Source: Mesorhizobium sp. M4B.F.Ca.ET.058.02.1.1
Lineage (GTDB): Bacteria; Pseudomonadota; Alphaproteobacteria; Rhizobiales; Rhizobiaceae
Assembly: GCF_003952505.1 (NCBI RefSeq)
Contig: NZ_CP034450.1
Location: 5,601,001-5,665,000, forward strand
DNA: 64,000 nt
Direction: 5' to 3'
Part shown: piece after piece, positions 25,128 through 34,706 of the stretch
How the letters are laid out: the number at the start of each line of letters is the position of its first letter
Numbering within the stretch: position 1 is the first letter of the stretch
Translations under genes and position numbers: made by a program
The notes under the pieces: generated by a model
What the model was told of the DNA's origin: nothing
Databases searched by the model: none
The model's input: the letters and a program-made list of their open reading frames with translations, nothing else

Positions 25128-26660
25128 ATGGCGCAAGCCGCAATCGAGCTGATCGGCATCAACAAGAGTTTTGGCGCCGTGCGCGCCAACCGCGATATCA
25201 ATCTGGAGGTCGCGCGCGGCACCATCCACGGCATTGTCGGCGAGAACGGCGCCGGCAAGTCGACGCTGATGTCGATTCTGTACGGCTTCTACCAGGCCGA
25301 CAGCGGCGAGATCCGCGTCGGCGGCCAGCCGGCGTCGATCAAGACGCCGAATGACGCCATCGCGCTCGGCATCGGCATGGTGCACCAGCATTTCATGCTG
25401 GTCGACAATTTCTCGGTGCTGGAAAACGTCATCCTCGGCGCCGAGAGCGACGCATTGCTGAAGAGCAGCATCGCCAAGGCGCGCTCGGAGCTGGAGCGGC
25501 TGGAACGCGAATACGGGCTGGAAGTCGATCCCGACGCGATCATCGAGGAACTGCCCGTCGGCCTGCAGCAGCGCGTCGAAATCCTCAAGGCGCTCTATCG
25601 CGGCGCCGAGATCCTGATCCTCGACGAGCCGACCGGCGTCTTGACGCCGGCCGAGGCAGACCATCTGTTCCGCATCCTCGAACAGCTGAAGGATCAGGGC
25701 AAGACGGTGGTGCTGATCACCCACAAGCTGCGCGAGATCATGGCCATCACCGACACGGTCTCGGTGATGCGCCAGGGCACGATGGTGGCAACCAGGGTGA
25801 CAAAGGAGACCACGGTCGGGGAACTGGCCGAGCTGATGGTCGGACGGCGTGTGCTGCTCAGGGTGGAGAAGGGCGAGGCGGAAGCCGGCGCCGTCAAGCT
25901 CGCGGTCAAGAACCTGACGGTCAAGGATTCGCGCGGCGTCACCATGGTCGACGACGTCTCCTTCGACCTGCGCGCCGGCGAGATCGTCGGCATCGCCGGC
26001 GTCGCCGGCAACGGGCAGTCCGAACTGCTCGAGGCGATTTCCGGCATCCGCCATGCCGTCTCCGGCTCGGTCATGCTCGACGGCAAGCCGATCGACCTGA
26101 CCGGCAAGGCCGATCCCGGCGAACTGCGCGACCGCGGGCTCGCCCATGTGCCGGAGGACCGGCACCATGTCGGCCTGGTGCTGGCCTTCGAGGAGAACGA
26201 GAACTCGATCCTCGGCTATCACGATGACGAGCGCTATCTGAAGGGGCCGCTGCTCGACATCGACGCCATCCGCAACAACGCCAAGGACAAGATCGCCAAA
26301 TACGACATCCGCCCCGCCGACTGCCGGCTGAAAACGGCCAATTTCTCCGGCGGCAACCAGCAGAAGATCGTGCTGGCGCGGGAAATGGAGCAGGATCCGG
26401 GCGTGCTGATCGTCGGCCAGCCGACGCGCGGCGTCGATGTCGGCGCAATCGAATTCATCCACAAGCGGCTGATCGCCATGCGCGACCAGGGCAAGGCGGT
26501 GCTGGTGGTGTCGGTCGAGCTGGACGAGATCCGCTCGCTCTCCGACCGCATCCTGGTGATGTTCGCCGGCCGCATTGTCGGCGAGCGCGGTCCGGAAGCG
26601 ACAGAAGGCGAGCTCGGCCTGCTGATGGCCGGCGTCGAGCAGCGGGAGGCCGCGGAATGA
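25128..26660 (+). CDS. Nucleoside ABC importer, double ATPase subunit
   Basis: A 510-aa fused ATPase with two ABC domains. The first has Walker A GENGAGKST (residues 38-46), a signature-like VGLQQRVEILKAL, and Walker B ILILDEPT. The second starts near residue 260 with a degenerate Walker A (GVAGNGQSE) and signature FSGGNQQKIVLARE. This is the layout of BMP-associated nucleoside importers (YufO/NupB type). The stop overlaps the first permease start by four bases (ATGA, 26657-26660), giving an operon ATPase-permease-permease-cdd-PNP-deoA. Confidence 0.94.
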   Translation: MAQAAIELIGINKSFGAVRANRDINLEVARGTIHGIVGENGAGKSTLMSILYGFYQADSGEIRVGGQPASIKTPNDAIALGIGMVHQHFMLVDNFSVLENVILGAESDALLKSSIAKARSELERLEREYGLEVDPDAIIEELPVGLQQRVEILKALYRGAEILILDEPTGVLTPAEADHLFRILEQLKDQGKTVVLITHKLREIMAITDTVSVMRQGTMVATRVTKETTVGELAELMVGRRVLLRVEKGEAEAGAVKLAVKNLTVKDSRGVTMVDDVSFDLRAGEIVGIAGVAGNGQSELLEAISGIRHAVSGSVMLDGKPIDLTGKADPGELRDRGLAHVPEDRHHVGLVLAFEENENSILGYHDDERYLKGPLLDIDAIRNNAKDKIAKYDIRPADCRLKTANFSGGNQQKIVLAREMEQDPGVLIVGQPTRGVDVGAIEFIHKRLIAMRDQGKAVLVVSVELDEIRSLSDRILVMFAGRIVGERGPEATEGELGLLMAGVEQREAAE

Positions 26661-27796
26661 GCACGCCCTACGCCAAGCTTCCGGCCTGGGCCGATTACGG
26701 CCTGATCCCGGTGATCAACCTGTTCGTCGCCTTCGTCGTCGCCGGCTTCGTGGTGGTCCTGGTCGGAGAAAACCCGTTCCGCGCCGCGGTCATCCTGGTC
26801 CAGGGCGCCTTCGGCAAGGGGACGGGCATCGCGTTCACGCTCTTCTACGCCACCACCTTCATCTTCAGCGGGCTGTCGGTGGCGGTCGCGGCGCATTGCG
26901 GCCTGTTCAACATCGGCGGTGAGGGCCAGGGCTACATAGCCGGGCTCGGCATCGGCGTCGTCTGCCTCGCCTTCGACAGCATTCTGCCATGGTGGCTGAC
27001 CTTTCCGCTGGCAATCGTCGCCGCCGCGGCGATGGGGGCGCTGTGGGCGCTGATCCCGGCCTATCTGCAGGCCCGGCGCGGCTCGCACATCGTCATCACC
27101 ACCATCATGTTCAACTTCATCGCCGCCAGCGTCATGGTCTACGCGCTGGTCGGCTTCCTGAAGCCGCTCGGGTCGATGGCGCCGCAGACGCGCACCTTCC
27201 TCGACGGCGCGCAATTGCCGAAGCTCAACTGGGTGATCGAACTGTTCGGCGCCAAGATTCGCTCGGCGCCGCTCAACGTCTGCTTCCTGCTTGCGCTGCT
27301 GATGGCGTTCCTGGTCTGGCTGCTGATCTGGCGCACCAGGCTGGGCTACGAGATGCGCACCTATGGCCACAGCCCGAAGGCGGCGCGCTATGCCGGCATT
27401 TCGGAAACGCGAATCGTCATTGTCGCGATGATGATCTCGGGCGCGCTGGCCGGCATGATGGCGCTGAACCCGACCATGGGCGACCAGCACAATGTCGCGC
27501 TCGATTTCGTCTCCGGCGCCGGTTTCGTCGGCATCGCGGTGGCGCTGATGGGACGTCTGCATCCGGTCGGCATCGTGCTGGCGGCGATCCTGTTCGGCAT
27601 GCTCTACCAGGGTGGCGCCGAGCTTGCCTTCGAGATGCCGGCGATTTCGCGCGACATGATCGTCATCATCCAGGGCCTGGTCATCCTGTTCGCCGGCGCG
27701 CTCGAACATATGTTCCGGCCCTATGTCCAGGCGCTGTTCGCTTCGGTCAGCCCAAAAGCGGTCGGCATCGAAGCGGTCAAGGGGAAGGGCGCCTGA
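26657..27796 (+). CDS. Nucleoside ABC importer, permease subunit 1
   Basis: A 379-aa inner-membrane permease with about ten hydrophobic helices. The conserved segments FNIGGEGQGYIAGL and GFVGIAVALMGRLHPVGIVL are typical of BMP-type permeases (branched-chain permease superfamily). It has a four-base overlap with the ATPase gene and a one-base gap to the next permease, indicating one complex. Confidence 0.93.
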   Translation: MSTPYAKLPAWADYGLIPVINLFVAFVVAGFVVVLVGENPFRAAVILVQGAFGKGTGIAFTLFYATTFIFSGLSVAVAAHCGLFNIGGEGQGYIAGLGIGVVCLAFDSILPWWLTFPLAIVAAAAMGALWALIPAYLQARRGSHIVITTIMFNFIAASVMVYALVGFLKPLGSMAPQTRTFLDGAQLPKLNWVIELFGAKIRSAPLNVCFLLALLMAFLVWLLIWRTRLGYEMRTYGHSPKAARYAGISETRIVIVAMMISGALAGMMALNPTMGDQHNVALDFVSGAGFVGIAVALMGRLHPVGIVLAAILFGMLYQGGAELAFEMPAISRDMIVIIQGLVILFAGALEHMFRPYVQALFASVSPKAVGIEAVKGKGA

Positions 27797-27797
27797 G

Positions 27798-28769
27798 ATG
27801 GATTTCTTCATCGCCATTGTGCAGATACTCGACTCGACCATCCGCCTGTCGGTGCCGCTGCTCCTGGCATGCCTCGCCGGCCTCTATTCGGAGCGCGCGG
27901 GCGTCTTCGATATCGGGCTCGAGGGCAAGATGCTTGTCGGCGCCTTCGCCGGCGCCGCCGCCGCCTCGGTGCTGCACTCGGCCCTGCTCGGCCTCGGCAC
28001 GGCCATCCTGATCTCGGTCGCCTTCGCCATGGTGCACGGCTTCGCCTCCATCACCCATCGCGGCAACCAGATCGTATCCGGCGTGGCGATCAACTTCATC
28101 GCCGCCGGCTCGACCATCATGCTCGGCCAGCACTGGTTCCAGCAGGGCGGCCGCACGCCGGCGCTGGCGCCGGGCGAGCGCTTCGAGGCGATCATCTGGC
28201 CCGGCGCAGACGCGGTCCGCGACGTGCCGATCATCGGACCGATCTATTCGGAGCTGATCTCCGGCCACTCGATACTGGTCTATTTCGCCTTCCTGATGGT
28301 GCCGTTCGCCTGGTGGGTGCTCTACCGCACCCGCTTCGGCCTCAGGCTGCGCGCCGTCGGCGAAAACCCAGCCGCCGTCGACACGGCCGGCATCTCGGTC
28401 GCCTGGCTGCGCTACCGGGCCCTGATCTGCACCGGCATCCTAACCGGGGTTGCCGGCGCCTATCTGTCGATGGTGCAGAATGGCGGCTTCGTGAAGGACA
28501 TGACCGCCGGCAAGGGCTACATCGCGCTGGCGGCACTCATCTTCGCCAAATGGAAGCCGGTCAACGCCATGTTCGCCTGCCTTTTGTTCGGCTTCCTCGA
28601 CGCGCTGTCGATCCGCCTGCAAGGCACGCCGTTGCCAATCATCGGCAAGGTGCCGGTGCAGTTCATGCAGGCGCTGCCCTATGTGCTCACCGTGATCCTG
28701 CTTGCCGGCTTCATCGGCAAGGCGATCCCGCCGCGCGCCGGCGGCGTGCCCTATGTCAAGGAACGCTGA
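27798..28769 (+). CDS. Nucleoside ABC importer, permease subunit 2
   Basis: A 323-aa permease starting MDFFIAIVQILDSTIRLSVP, with about nine helices. Its motif blocks are ERAGVFDIGLEGKMLVGAFA (about residues 33-52) and MTAGKGYIALAALIFAKW (about 233-250), both characteristic of the second permease of nucleoside importers. A downstream gap of 55 bases separates it from cdd. Confidence 0.93.
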   Translation: MDFFIAIVQILDSTIRLSVPLLLACLAGLYSERAGVFDIGLEGKMLVGAFAGAAAASVLHSALLGLGTAILISVAFAMVHGFASITHRGNQIVSGVAINFIAAGSTIMLGQHWFQQGGRTPALAPGERFEAIIWPGADAVRDVPIIGPIYSELISGHSILVYFAFLMVPFAWWVLYRTRFGLRLRAVGENPAAVDTAGISVAWLRYRALICTGILTGVAGAYLSMVQNGGFVKDMTAGKGYIALAALIFAKWKPVNAMFACLLFGFLDALSIRLQGTPLPIIGKVPVQFMQALPYVLTVILLAGFIGKAIPPRAGGVPYVKER

Positions 28770-28824
28770 GGCAAACGCGGAAGCGAACCGGCTTTTGGAC
28801 AAGATCGTGGGAGAGAACAACTGA

Positions 28825-29217
28825 ATGTCGCATGATCTGTTCGAGGCGGCCAAGGCTGCGATGGCCAAGGCCTATGCGCCCTATTCGAAATTTCCGGTGG
28901 GCGCGGCATTGCGCACCGAGGATGGGCGCGTCTTTGCCGGCGCCAACATCGAGGTGGCCTCCTATCCCGAGGGCTGGTGCGCCGAAACCACCGCGCTTGG
29001 CCACTACATCATGGGCGGCGGCGGCAAGATCACCGAGATCGCGGTCATTGCCGAGCGCATGGCCAAATGCTCGCCCTGCGGTGGCTGCCGGCAGCGTCTG
29101 GCGGAGTTCTGCCGGCCGGAGACGAAACTCTATCTGTGCGACAATGGCGGCGTGGTCGAGACCGTGACCATGGGCGACATGCTGCCTTACGGCTTCAGGG
29201 GCGACATACTGAAATGA
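28825..29217 (+). CDS. cdd: Cytidine deaminase
   Basis: Converts cytidine and deoxycytidine to uridine and deoxyuridine. The 130-aa product is of the small tetrameric type. The zinc site is formed by Cys in WCAETTAL (catalytic Glu next to it) and PCGGC. The start KAYAPYSKFPVGAAL holds the substrate-binding region. It sits in the nucleoside uptake/salvage operon. Its TGA stop overlaps the ATG of the following phosphorylase gene (29214-29217). Confidence 0.95.
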   Translation: MSHDLFEAAKAAMAKAYAPYSKFPVGAALRTEDGRVFAGANIEVASYPEGWCAETTALGHYIMGGGGKITEIAVIAERMAKCSPCGGCRQRLAEFCRPETKLYLCDNGGVVETVTMGDMLPYGFRGDILK

Positions 29218-30023
29218 TGGAAAAGGCGCTCGATCATCTCGTCGAAAGGCTGGACGGGCTGGCGCCCGCGGTCGCGCTGGTGCTGGGTTCGGGCCTGGGC
29301 GGCCTCGTCAGCAAGGTCGAGGATGCCAGGCGCATTTCCTATGCCGAACTGCCGGGCTTCCCAAGAAGCGGCGTCAGCGGCCACGCGGGCGAGGTTGTGG
29401 CGGGGTATTTCGCCGGCTCCCCGGTGCTGATGCTGTCCGGCCGCGCGCACTATTACGAGCACGGCAACGCTGGGGCGATGCGTCCGGCGCTCGAGGTGCT
29501 GGCCGGCATCGGCATTTCGCAGCTCATCCTCACCAATGCCGCCGGCTCGGTCGATCCGGAAATGGGGCCGGGCTCGGTGATGCAGGTTACCGACCACATC
29601 AATTTCTCGGGCTCCAACCCGCTGATCGGCGAGCCCAGCGACCGCCGCTTCGTCGGCCTCACCGAGGCCTATGATGCGGGCCTGCGCAAGGCGATCGAGA
29701 AGGCGGCCAAGGCGACCGGCACCACGCTCCATAAGGGCGTCTATATGTGGTTCTCCGGCCCGTGCTTCGAGACGCCGGCCGAGATCCGCATGGCGCGCAT
29801 CATGGGCGCCAACGCCGTCGGCATGTCGACGGTGCCGGAGGTCATTCTCGCCCGCTTCCTGGGCTTGCGCGTCGCCGCCTGTTCGGTCATCACCAACCTC
29901 GCTGCCGGGATGACCGGAGCGGAGCTTTCGCACCAGGAGACCAAGGACATGGCGCCCATCGGCGGCGCGCGGCTGGCGACGATCCTCGAGCGCCTGTTCC
30001 GCGACGGGTTGCCAGAGAGCTGA
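29214..30023 (+). CDS. Purine-nucleoside phosphorylase
   Basis: Splits purine nucleosides with phosphate to base plus (deoxy)ribose 1-phosphate. The 269-aa product is of the trimeric PNP class. It shows GSGLGG near the N-terminus (phosphate site), GHAGEV, the SGRAHYYEHG motif, NAAGSVDPEMGPG, and SGPCFETPAEIRM (purine/phosphate binding). The first of two adjacent ATGs (29214 or 29217) is taken because it overlaps the cdd stop. Its stop TGA overlaps the deoA ATG (TGATG). Symbol not assigned, since punA, xapA and deoD usage differs by substrate. Confidence 0.94.
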   Translation: MMEKALDHLVERLDGLAPAVALVLGSGLGGLVSKVEDARRISYAELPGFPRSGVSGHAGEVVAGYFAGSPVLMLSGRAHYYEHGNAGAMRPALEVLAGIGISQLILTNAAGSVDPEMGPGSVMQVTDHINFSGSNPLIGEPSDRRFVGLTEAYDAGLRKAIEKAAKATGTTLHKGVYMWFSGPCFETPAEIRMARIMGANAVGMSTVPEVILARFLGLRVAACSVITNLAAGMTGAELSHQETKDMAPIGGARLATILERLFRDGLPES

Positions 30024-31339
30024 TGCTGCCGCAGGAAATTATCCGCCGCAAGCGCGATGGCCACAGGCTGTCGGCGCCGGAGATCGCGGCTTTCATCGAA
30101 GGGCTGAGCGCCGGCACCGTCACGGAAGGCCAGGTCGGCGCTTTCGCCATGGCGGTGTTCTTCAACGGCATGAGCCGCGAGGAGGCGGTGGCATTGACCA
30201 TCGCCATGCGCGATTCCGGCGGCGTGCTCGACTGGTCCGATCTGCCGGGCCCGGTCACCGACAAGCATTCGACGGGCGGTGTCGGCGACAATGTCTCGCT
30301 GATGCTGGCGCCGATCGTCGCCGCCTGCGGCGCCTATGTGCCGATGATCTCCGGCCGTGGCCTTGGCCATACCGGCGGCACGCTGGACAAGATGGATGCG
30401 ATCCCCGGCTACATCAGCCAACCGGACGTGGCGCGCTTGCGCAAGACGGTGCTCGAAACCGGCTGCGCCATAATTGGCCAGACCGCCGACCTGGCGCCCG
30501 CCGACCGTCGCTTCTACGCGATCCGCGACGTGACGGGCACGGTGGAATCGGTACCGCTGATCACCGCCTCGATCCTGTCGAAGAAGCTCGCCGCCGGGCT
30601 CGGATCGCTTGTACTCGACGTCAAGGTTGGCAATGGCGCCTTTATGGAGAAGTCGCGTGATGCAACAGCACTTGCCAGCAGCCTGGTCGGGGTCGCCAAC
30701 GGCGCGGGTCTGAAGACTTCGGCGCTGGTTACCGGTATGAACGAACCGCTGGCGTCGGCTGCCGGCAACGCCGTCGAGGTGCGCAACGCCGTCGACTTCC
30801 TCACCGGGCGCCTGCGAGATCGGCGGCTGGAGGATGTGACGTTGGCGCTCGCCGCCGACATGCTGCAATCGGCCGGGCTGGCCGCGTCGAACCAGGACGG
30901 CATCCGACGCGCCACCGAGACGCTCGCCGGCGGCCGCGCGGCGGCCGTCTTCCAGCGCATGGTGGCGGCGCTTGGCGGCCCTGCCGATTTCATCGACAAG
31001 CCTGGGAAGTATTTGCCGAAGGCGCCGGTGGAGCTTGCCGTGAAGGCGCTCGAAAACGGCTTCGTCAGCGGCATCGCGACGCGTGAGATCGGGCTTGCCG
31101 TGGTCGGACTTGGCGGCGGGCGCACGCGGCCCGACGACAGGATCGATCACGCGGTCGGCATCACCAGGCTGTCGCCGGTCGGCGCGGAAGTGCATGCCGG
31201 CGAGCCGCTGGCGCTGGTCCATGCGCGCAACGACGCTGATGCCGAGGCGGCGGCGGCAGCCGTGCTTGCCTGCTACACGATCGGGGCGTCGAAACCGCCG
31301 GCGGAAAAGACCGTCATCCGGCGCGTCCTGCCGCGCTGA
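30023..31339 (+). CDS. deoA: Thymidine phosphorylase
   Basis: Phosphorolysis of thymidine and deoxyuridine. The 438-aa product carries the signature VTDKHSTGGVGDNVSLMLAP (about residues 80-99), SGRGLGHTGGTLDKMD (about 114-129) and LDVKVGNGAFM. Length and start (MLPQEIIRRKRDGHRL) match DeoA. It is the last gene of the importer-salvage operon. A short GGTCCAG/CTGGACC hairpin (31346-31367) follows before the convergent protease gene. Confidence 0.96.
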   Translation: MLPQEIIRRKRDGHRLSAPEIAAFIEGLSAGTVTEGQVGAFAMAVFFNGMSREEAVALTIAMRDSGGVLDWSDLPGPVTDKHSTGGVGDNVSLMLAPIVAACGAYVPMISGRGLGHTGGTLDKMDAIPGYISQPDVARLRKTVLETGCAIIGQTADLAPADRRFYAIRDVTGTVESVPLITASILSKKLAAGLGSLVLDVKVGNGAFMEKSRDATALASSLVGVANGAGLKTSALVTGMNEPLASAAGNAVEVRNAVDFLTGRLRDRRLEDVTLALAADMLQSAGLAASNQDGIRRATETLAGGRAAAVFQRMVAALGGPADFIDKPGKYLPKAPVELAVKALENGFVSGIATREIGLAVVGLGGGRTRPDDRIDHAVGITRLSPVGAEVHAGEPLALVHARNDADAEAAAAAVLACYTIGASKPPAEKTVIRRVLPR

Positions 31340-31345
31340 CAGTCC

Positions 31346-31367
31346 GGTCCAGCGGCTCTACTGGACC
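31346..31367. terminator. Hairpin between convergent deoA and protease genes
   Basis: GGTCCAG (31346-31352) and CTGGACC (31361-31367) form a seven-pair stem with an eight-base loop. It overlaps the protease stop codon and has no T-run, so it is at best a weak bidirectional terminator. Confidence 0.35.
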
Positions 31368-31921
31368 AGGAGCAGCGAGCCGTTCTCGACCTGGTATTTC
31401 TGCAGCCGCTGCAGGAAGCTCATGCCGATCAGGTTGGTCTGCAGCGCCCGGTCGTCGATCACCACCGCCTGGACGTTCTCGACCGAGATCTTGCCGATCT
31501 GCAAGCGCTCGACCGTCACCACCGCGGCCTTGATGGCGCCATTGGCGGTGTTGACCTCGTGGATGAAATCCGAGGGGTTGAGCGAGATGCCGGCGCGGCG
31601 CGCCGTCGAGGTGTTGATGGCGACCAGCGTGGCGCCGGTGTCGATCAGGCCGTCAATCTGGCGGCCGTTGAGCTTGAAGCCGGAGGTGAAGTGTCCGCGC
31701 GCGTCGGCGCTGACCACGACCTTGCGGCCGAGCGGCAGTGCTGTCGCCGGCTTGTCGGGAACCGAGGCAAGGTTCAGGGCGGGCTGGGGCTCGGTGACTG
31801 GCTTGGAGGCGACTGCCGGTTTCAACAGGCCGTCGAGCATGTGCGGGTTCGACTGATAAAGGATCGGGATCGATGCCGATGTTCCGGCAAAGACGCCAAG
31901 GATGAGAAGCTTGCGCAGCAT
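31358..31921 (-). CDS. Retropepsin-like aspartic protease (TIGR02281-type)
   Basis: A 187-aa protein with an N-terminal hydrophobic anchor (MLRKLLILGVFAGTSASI), a Pro/Lys-rich linker, and a clan AA protease domain. The catalytic motif is LIDTGAT (Asp at about residue 94), and the flap/second half contains VNTANGAIKAAVV and NLIGMSFLQRL. It would act as a dimer in the periplasm, facing away from the membrane. The substrate is unknown. It is unrelated in function to the flanking salvage genes and lies between deoA and upp on the opposite strand to deoA. Confidence 0.88.
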   Translation of the reverse strand: MLRKLLILGVFAGTSASIPILYQSNPHMLDGLLKPAVASKPVTEPQPALNLASVPDKPATALPLGRKVVVSADARGHFTSGFKLNGRQIDGLIDTGATLVAINTSTARRAGISLNPSDFIHEVNTANGAIKAAVVTVERLQIGKISVENVQAVVIDDRALQTNLIGMSFLQRLQKYQVENGSLLLVQ

Positions 31922-32025
31922 GGGACCGGCCTGTTTGAAGGCCGATCCTTAATCCCGACATGGTGTTTTCGTCTATAACGTGGGCCGAAACCGCGGCTTT
32001 GCGTAAACGGGCGGTAAACGGCGCG

Positions 32026-32655
32026 CTACTTGGTGCCGTACATGCGGTCGCCGGCATCGCCGAGGCCGGGCATGATGTAGCCCTTGTCGTTCAACTGGCG
32101 ATCGATGGAGGCGGTGAAGACGGGAACGTCGGGATGCGCCTTGGTGAAGCGCTCGATGCCCTCGGGCGCTGCCAGCAGGCACAGGAAGCGGATGTTGGTG
32201 GCGCCGCGTCCCTTCAGCTTGTCGATCGCCGCGATCGCCGAATTTGCGGTGGCGAGCATCGGATCGACGACGATCACCAGCCGGTCGGCGAGATCGCTCG
32301 GCGCCTTGAAGAAATATTCGACAGCCTCCAGTGTGTCGTGGTCGCGGTAAAGCCCGATATGGGCGACGCGCGCCGCCGGAACCAGGTCGAGCAGGCCTTC
32401 GAGCAGGCCGTTGCCGGCGCGCAGCACCGAGGCGAAGACCAGTTTCTTGCCCTCGAGCGTCGGCGCCTCCATCGTTTCGATGGGCGTCTCGATCTCGGTC
32501 GTCGTCAGCTCGAGATTGCGCGTGACCTCATAGCCCAGAAGCAGCGAGATCTCGCGCAACAGCCGCCGGAAGCCGGCTGTCGAGGTCTCCTTCTTGCGCA
32601 TGATGGTCAGCTTGTGCTGGACAAGCGGGTGGTCGACGACGGTGACGCCCTGCAT
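32026..32655 (-). CDS. upp: Uracil phosphoribosyltransferase
   Basis: Converts uracil and PRPP to UMP. The 209-aa product starts [16 protein letters not shown], the classical UPRTase N-terminus. It shows [11 protein letters not shown] (about residues 78-88), the PRPP loop [14 protein letters not shown] (about 127-140), and the uracil-binding [18 protein letters not shown]-terminus. It lies downstream of add on the same strand, with a 137-base spacer containing 7-bp tandem repeats. Confidence 0.97.
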   Translation of the reverse strand: MQGVTVVDHPLVQHKLTIMRKKETSTAGFRRLLREISLLLGYEVTRNLELTTTEIETPIETMEAPTLEGKKLVFASVLRAGNGLLEGLLDLVPAARVAHIGLYRDHDTLEAVEYFFKAPSDLADRLVIVVDPMLATANSAIAAIDKLKGRGATNIRFLCLLAAPEGIERFTKAHPDVPVFTASIDRQLNDKGYIMPGLGDAGDRMYGTK

Positions 32656-32667
32656 GGTGCTGCTCCG

Positions 32668-32797
32668 GTGAGTGGTGAGTGGCGAATAGTGAATAGTGAA
32701 TAGTGAGTGGGTTTGCGAGTCCTGATGGTTCGATGATTGCCTTGACGCGCCGAAGCGCGCGGGCAAACCATTCACCATTCACCATTCACCATTCACC
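32668..32797. repeat. Inverted arrays of 7-bp tandem repeats
   Basis: Left array: three exact copies of GAATAGT (32684-32704) preceded by two GTGAGTG units. Right array: four exact copies of CCATTCA (32768-32795). The units are near reverse complements, so the spacer between add and upp can fold into a long imperfect stem. The right array touches the add stop region. Confidence 0.8.
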
Positions 32798-33767
32798 GGC
32801 CTTTGGCGTCCAGCCGGCCCAGCAATATTGCCTTGGTCTTCCTGTCGACGAAGGCCGCCTCGATCGCCGTCCTGGTAATGGCGGTAAGCGCCTTGTCTTT
32901 TATCCCGAAATGCTCGGTGGCGATGTCGTATTCGCGCTTCAGCGAAGTCCAGAAATAGGGCGGATCGTCGGAGTTGAGTGTCACCCTGCAGCCCGCCGCC
33001 AATAGTTCCGGAAACGGATGGTCGGCGAAGCTGTCGAACACCTTGAGCGCGATGTTGGAACCCGGGCAGCATTCTAGCACCACGCCTTCGTCGGCGATGC
33101 GCCGGACAAGGTCGGGGTTCTCGATGGCGCGCACGCCATGGCCGATGCGGGAGGGCCGGATGTGGTCGAGCGCCGCCTGGACGCTCTCCCAGCCCATCAG
33201 CTCGCCGGCGTGGATGGTGATGCCGAGTCCGGCCTCGCGCGCGATCTCGAAAGCGCGGACATAGTCCTCGAACTCGCCGATGCGCTCGTCGCCGGCGACG
33301 CCGAAGCCCGTCACCAGCGGGTGGTCGCAGCGCGCGGCGAAGCGTGCCGCCTGCTCGATCGATTCGACGCCGACATGGCGCACGCCGGTGACGATCATGC
33401 GGGCCTCGATGCCGGTCTTGGCCTTGGCGCGCGCCATGCCCTCGCCAAGCGCGTCGGTATAGGCCTTGGGCGACAGGCCGGCCTTCTTCGCATGGTCCGG
33501 TGAGGTGAAGACTTCGGAATAGATGGCGCCGTCGCGGGCGAGGCTGGTCAGGTAATGGTCGGCCAGCCGCGCATAATCCTCCTCGGTGCGGAACAGGTCG
33601 GACGAGAAATCGTAGGCTGCCAGGAAAGAGGTGAAGTCATGCCAGACGAAGGAGCCGTCCTTGATATAGGGCGCGGTGTCCTTGCCGTATTTGCGGGCCT
33701 GGCTGATGACGAGCTCGGGCGCCGCTGCCCCTTCGATGTGGCAGTGCAGTTCCGCTTTCAAAGGCAT
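32793..33767 (-). CDS. add: Adenosine deaminase
   Basis: Hydrolyses adenosine to inosine. The 324-aa product has the zinc motif ELHCHIEG (His8, His10). The ITIHAGE segment carries a metal His and the catalytic Glu region, RIGHGVRAI holds the catalytic His, and LNSDDPPYF holds the catalytic Asp pair. It begins [15 protein letters not shown]. It is read leftwards into upp. The divergent ubiE gene starts 134 bases away. Some family members act on adenine rather than adenosine. The context of nucleoside import favours adenosine. Confidence 0.9.
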   Translation of the reverse strand: MPLKAELHCHIEGAAAPELVISQARKYGKDTAPYIKDGSFVWHDFTSFLAAYDFSSDLFRTEEDYARLADHYLTSLARDGAIYSEVFTSPDHAKKAGLSPKAYTDALGEGMARAKAKTGIEARMIVTGVRHVGVESIEQAARFAARCDHPLVTGFGVAGDERIGEFEDYVRAFEIAREAGLGITIHAGELMGWESVQAALDHIRPSRIGHGVRAIENPDLVRRIADEGVVLECCPGSNIALKVFDSFADHPFPELLAAGCRVTLNSDDPPYFWTSLKREYDIATEHFGIKDKALTAITRTAIEAAFVDRKTKAILLGRLDAKGR

Positions 33768-33901
33768 TCAATCATCCCGTCGATTCGGTCCAGGTCGATA
33801 AGCCCGCCACCTGGAAGCGCGGCCGAACACCGCGCCTTAAACAATAGCGCCCGCACCATCGATCGGCTATGGTCCCGCCGGTTTTATGACGGATCAAAAT
33901 A

Positions 33902-34678
33902 ATGTCAGTTGAGAGAACCACGGCCGCGGGCGGTATGGAAACCTCCTATGGTTTCAAGCGGGTAGGGGCAGGCGATAAGCAGTCCCTGGTCAACGACGTT
34001 TTCCATAAGGTCGCCAATCGCTATGACCTGATGAACGATCTGATGTCGGGCGGACTGCACCGGCTGTGGAAGGACGCCATGGTGACGTGGCTCAATCCGC
34101 CGAAACGACCGGGCTGGAAGGTGCTCGACGTTGCCGGCGGCACCGGCGACATAGCTTTCCGCATCGTCGAGGCCAGCGATCGCCACGCGCATGCCACCGT
34201 GCTCGACATCAACGGATCGATGCTCGACGTCGGCCGCGAGCGCGCCGAGAAGAAAGGCCTGAGCGAAAGCACCGATTTCGTCGAGGCCAATGCCGAGGAA
34301 CTGCCATTCGCCGACAACACGTTCGACGCCTATACGATCGCCTTCGGCATCCGCAACGTGCCGCGCATCGAGGTGGCGCTCGGCGAAGCCTATCGGGTGC
34401 TGAAGCGCGGCGGACGCTTGCTGTGCCTCGAATTCTCCGAAGTCGAGATGCCGCTGCTCGACAAGGTCTACGAGGCCTGGTCGTTCAACGCCATACCCCG
34501 GATCGGCAAGGCGGTCACTGGCGAAGGCGAACCCTACTCCTATCTCGTCGAATCGATCCGCAAATTCCCCAACCAGCAGAATTTCGCGGCGATGATTTCG
34601 CGCGCGGGCTTCGATCGCGTCTCCTTCCGCAACTATTCGGGCGGCATCGCCGCGCTTCATTCGGGCTGGAAGCTTTGA
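33902..34678 (+). CDS. ubiE: Ubiquinone/menaquinone biosynthesis C-methyltransferase UbiE
   Basis: SAM-dependent methyltransferase of quinone synthesis. The 258-aa product begins with the UbiE-typical [20 protein letters not shown]. The phrase [18 protein letters not shown] (about residues 40-57) is highly diagnostic, and SAM motif I is [15 protein letters not shown] (about 77-91). It ends [12 protein letters not shown]. It is followed 28 bases later by ubiB on the same strand, the usual pairing. Confidence 0.97.
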   Translation: MSVERTTAAGGMETSYGFKRVGAGDKQSLVNDVFHKVANRYDLMNDLMSGGLHRLWKDAMVTWLNPPKRPGWKVLDVAGGTGDIAFRIVEASDRHAHATVLDINGSMLDVGRERAEKKGLSESTDFVEANAEELPFADNTFDAYTIAFGIRNVPRIEVALGEAYRVLKRGGRLLCLEFSEVEMPLLDKVYEAWSFNAIPRIGKAVTGEGEPYSYLVESIRKFPNQQNFAAMISRAGFDRVSFRNYSGGIAALHSGWKL

Positions 34679-34706
34679 GGCGGGAGACTTTGAAGCAGGC
34701 TGGGCG

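Noticed and set aside
32668..32797. 7-bp repeat arrays as a CRISPR
   Set aside because: Units are 7 bp, contiguous and without spacers; no cas genes.
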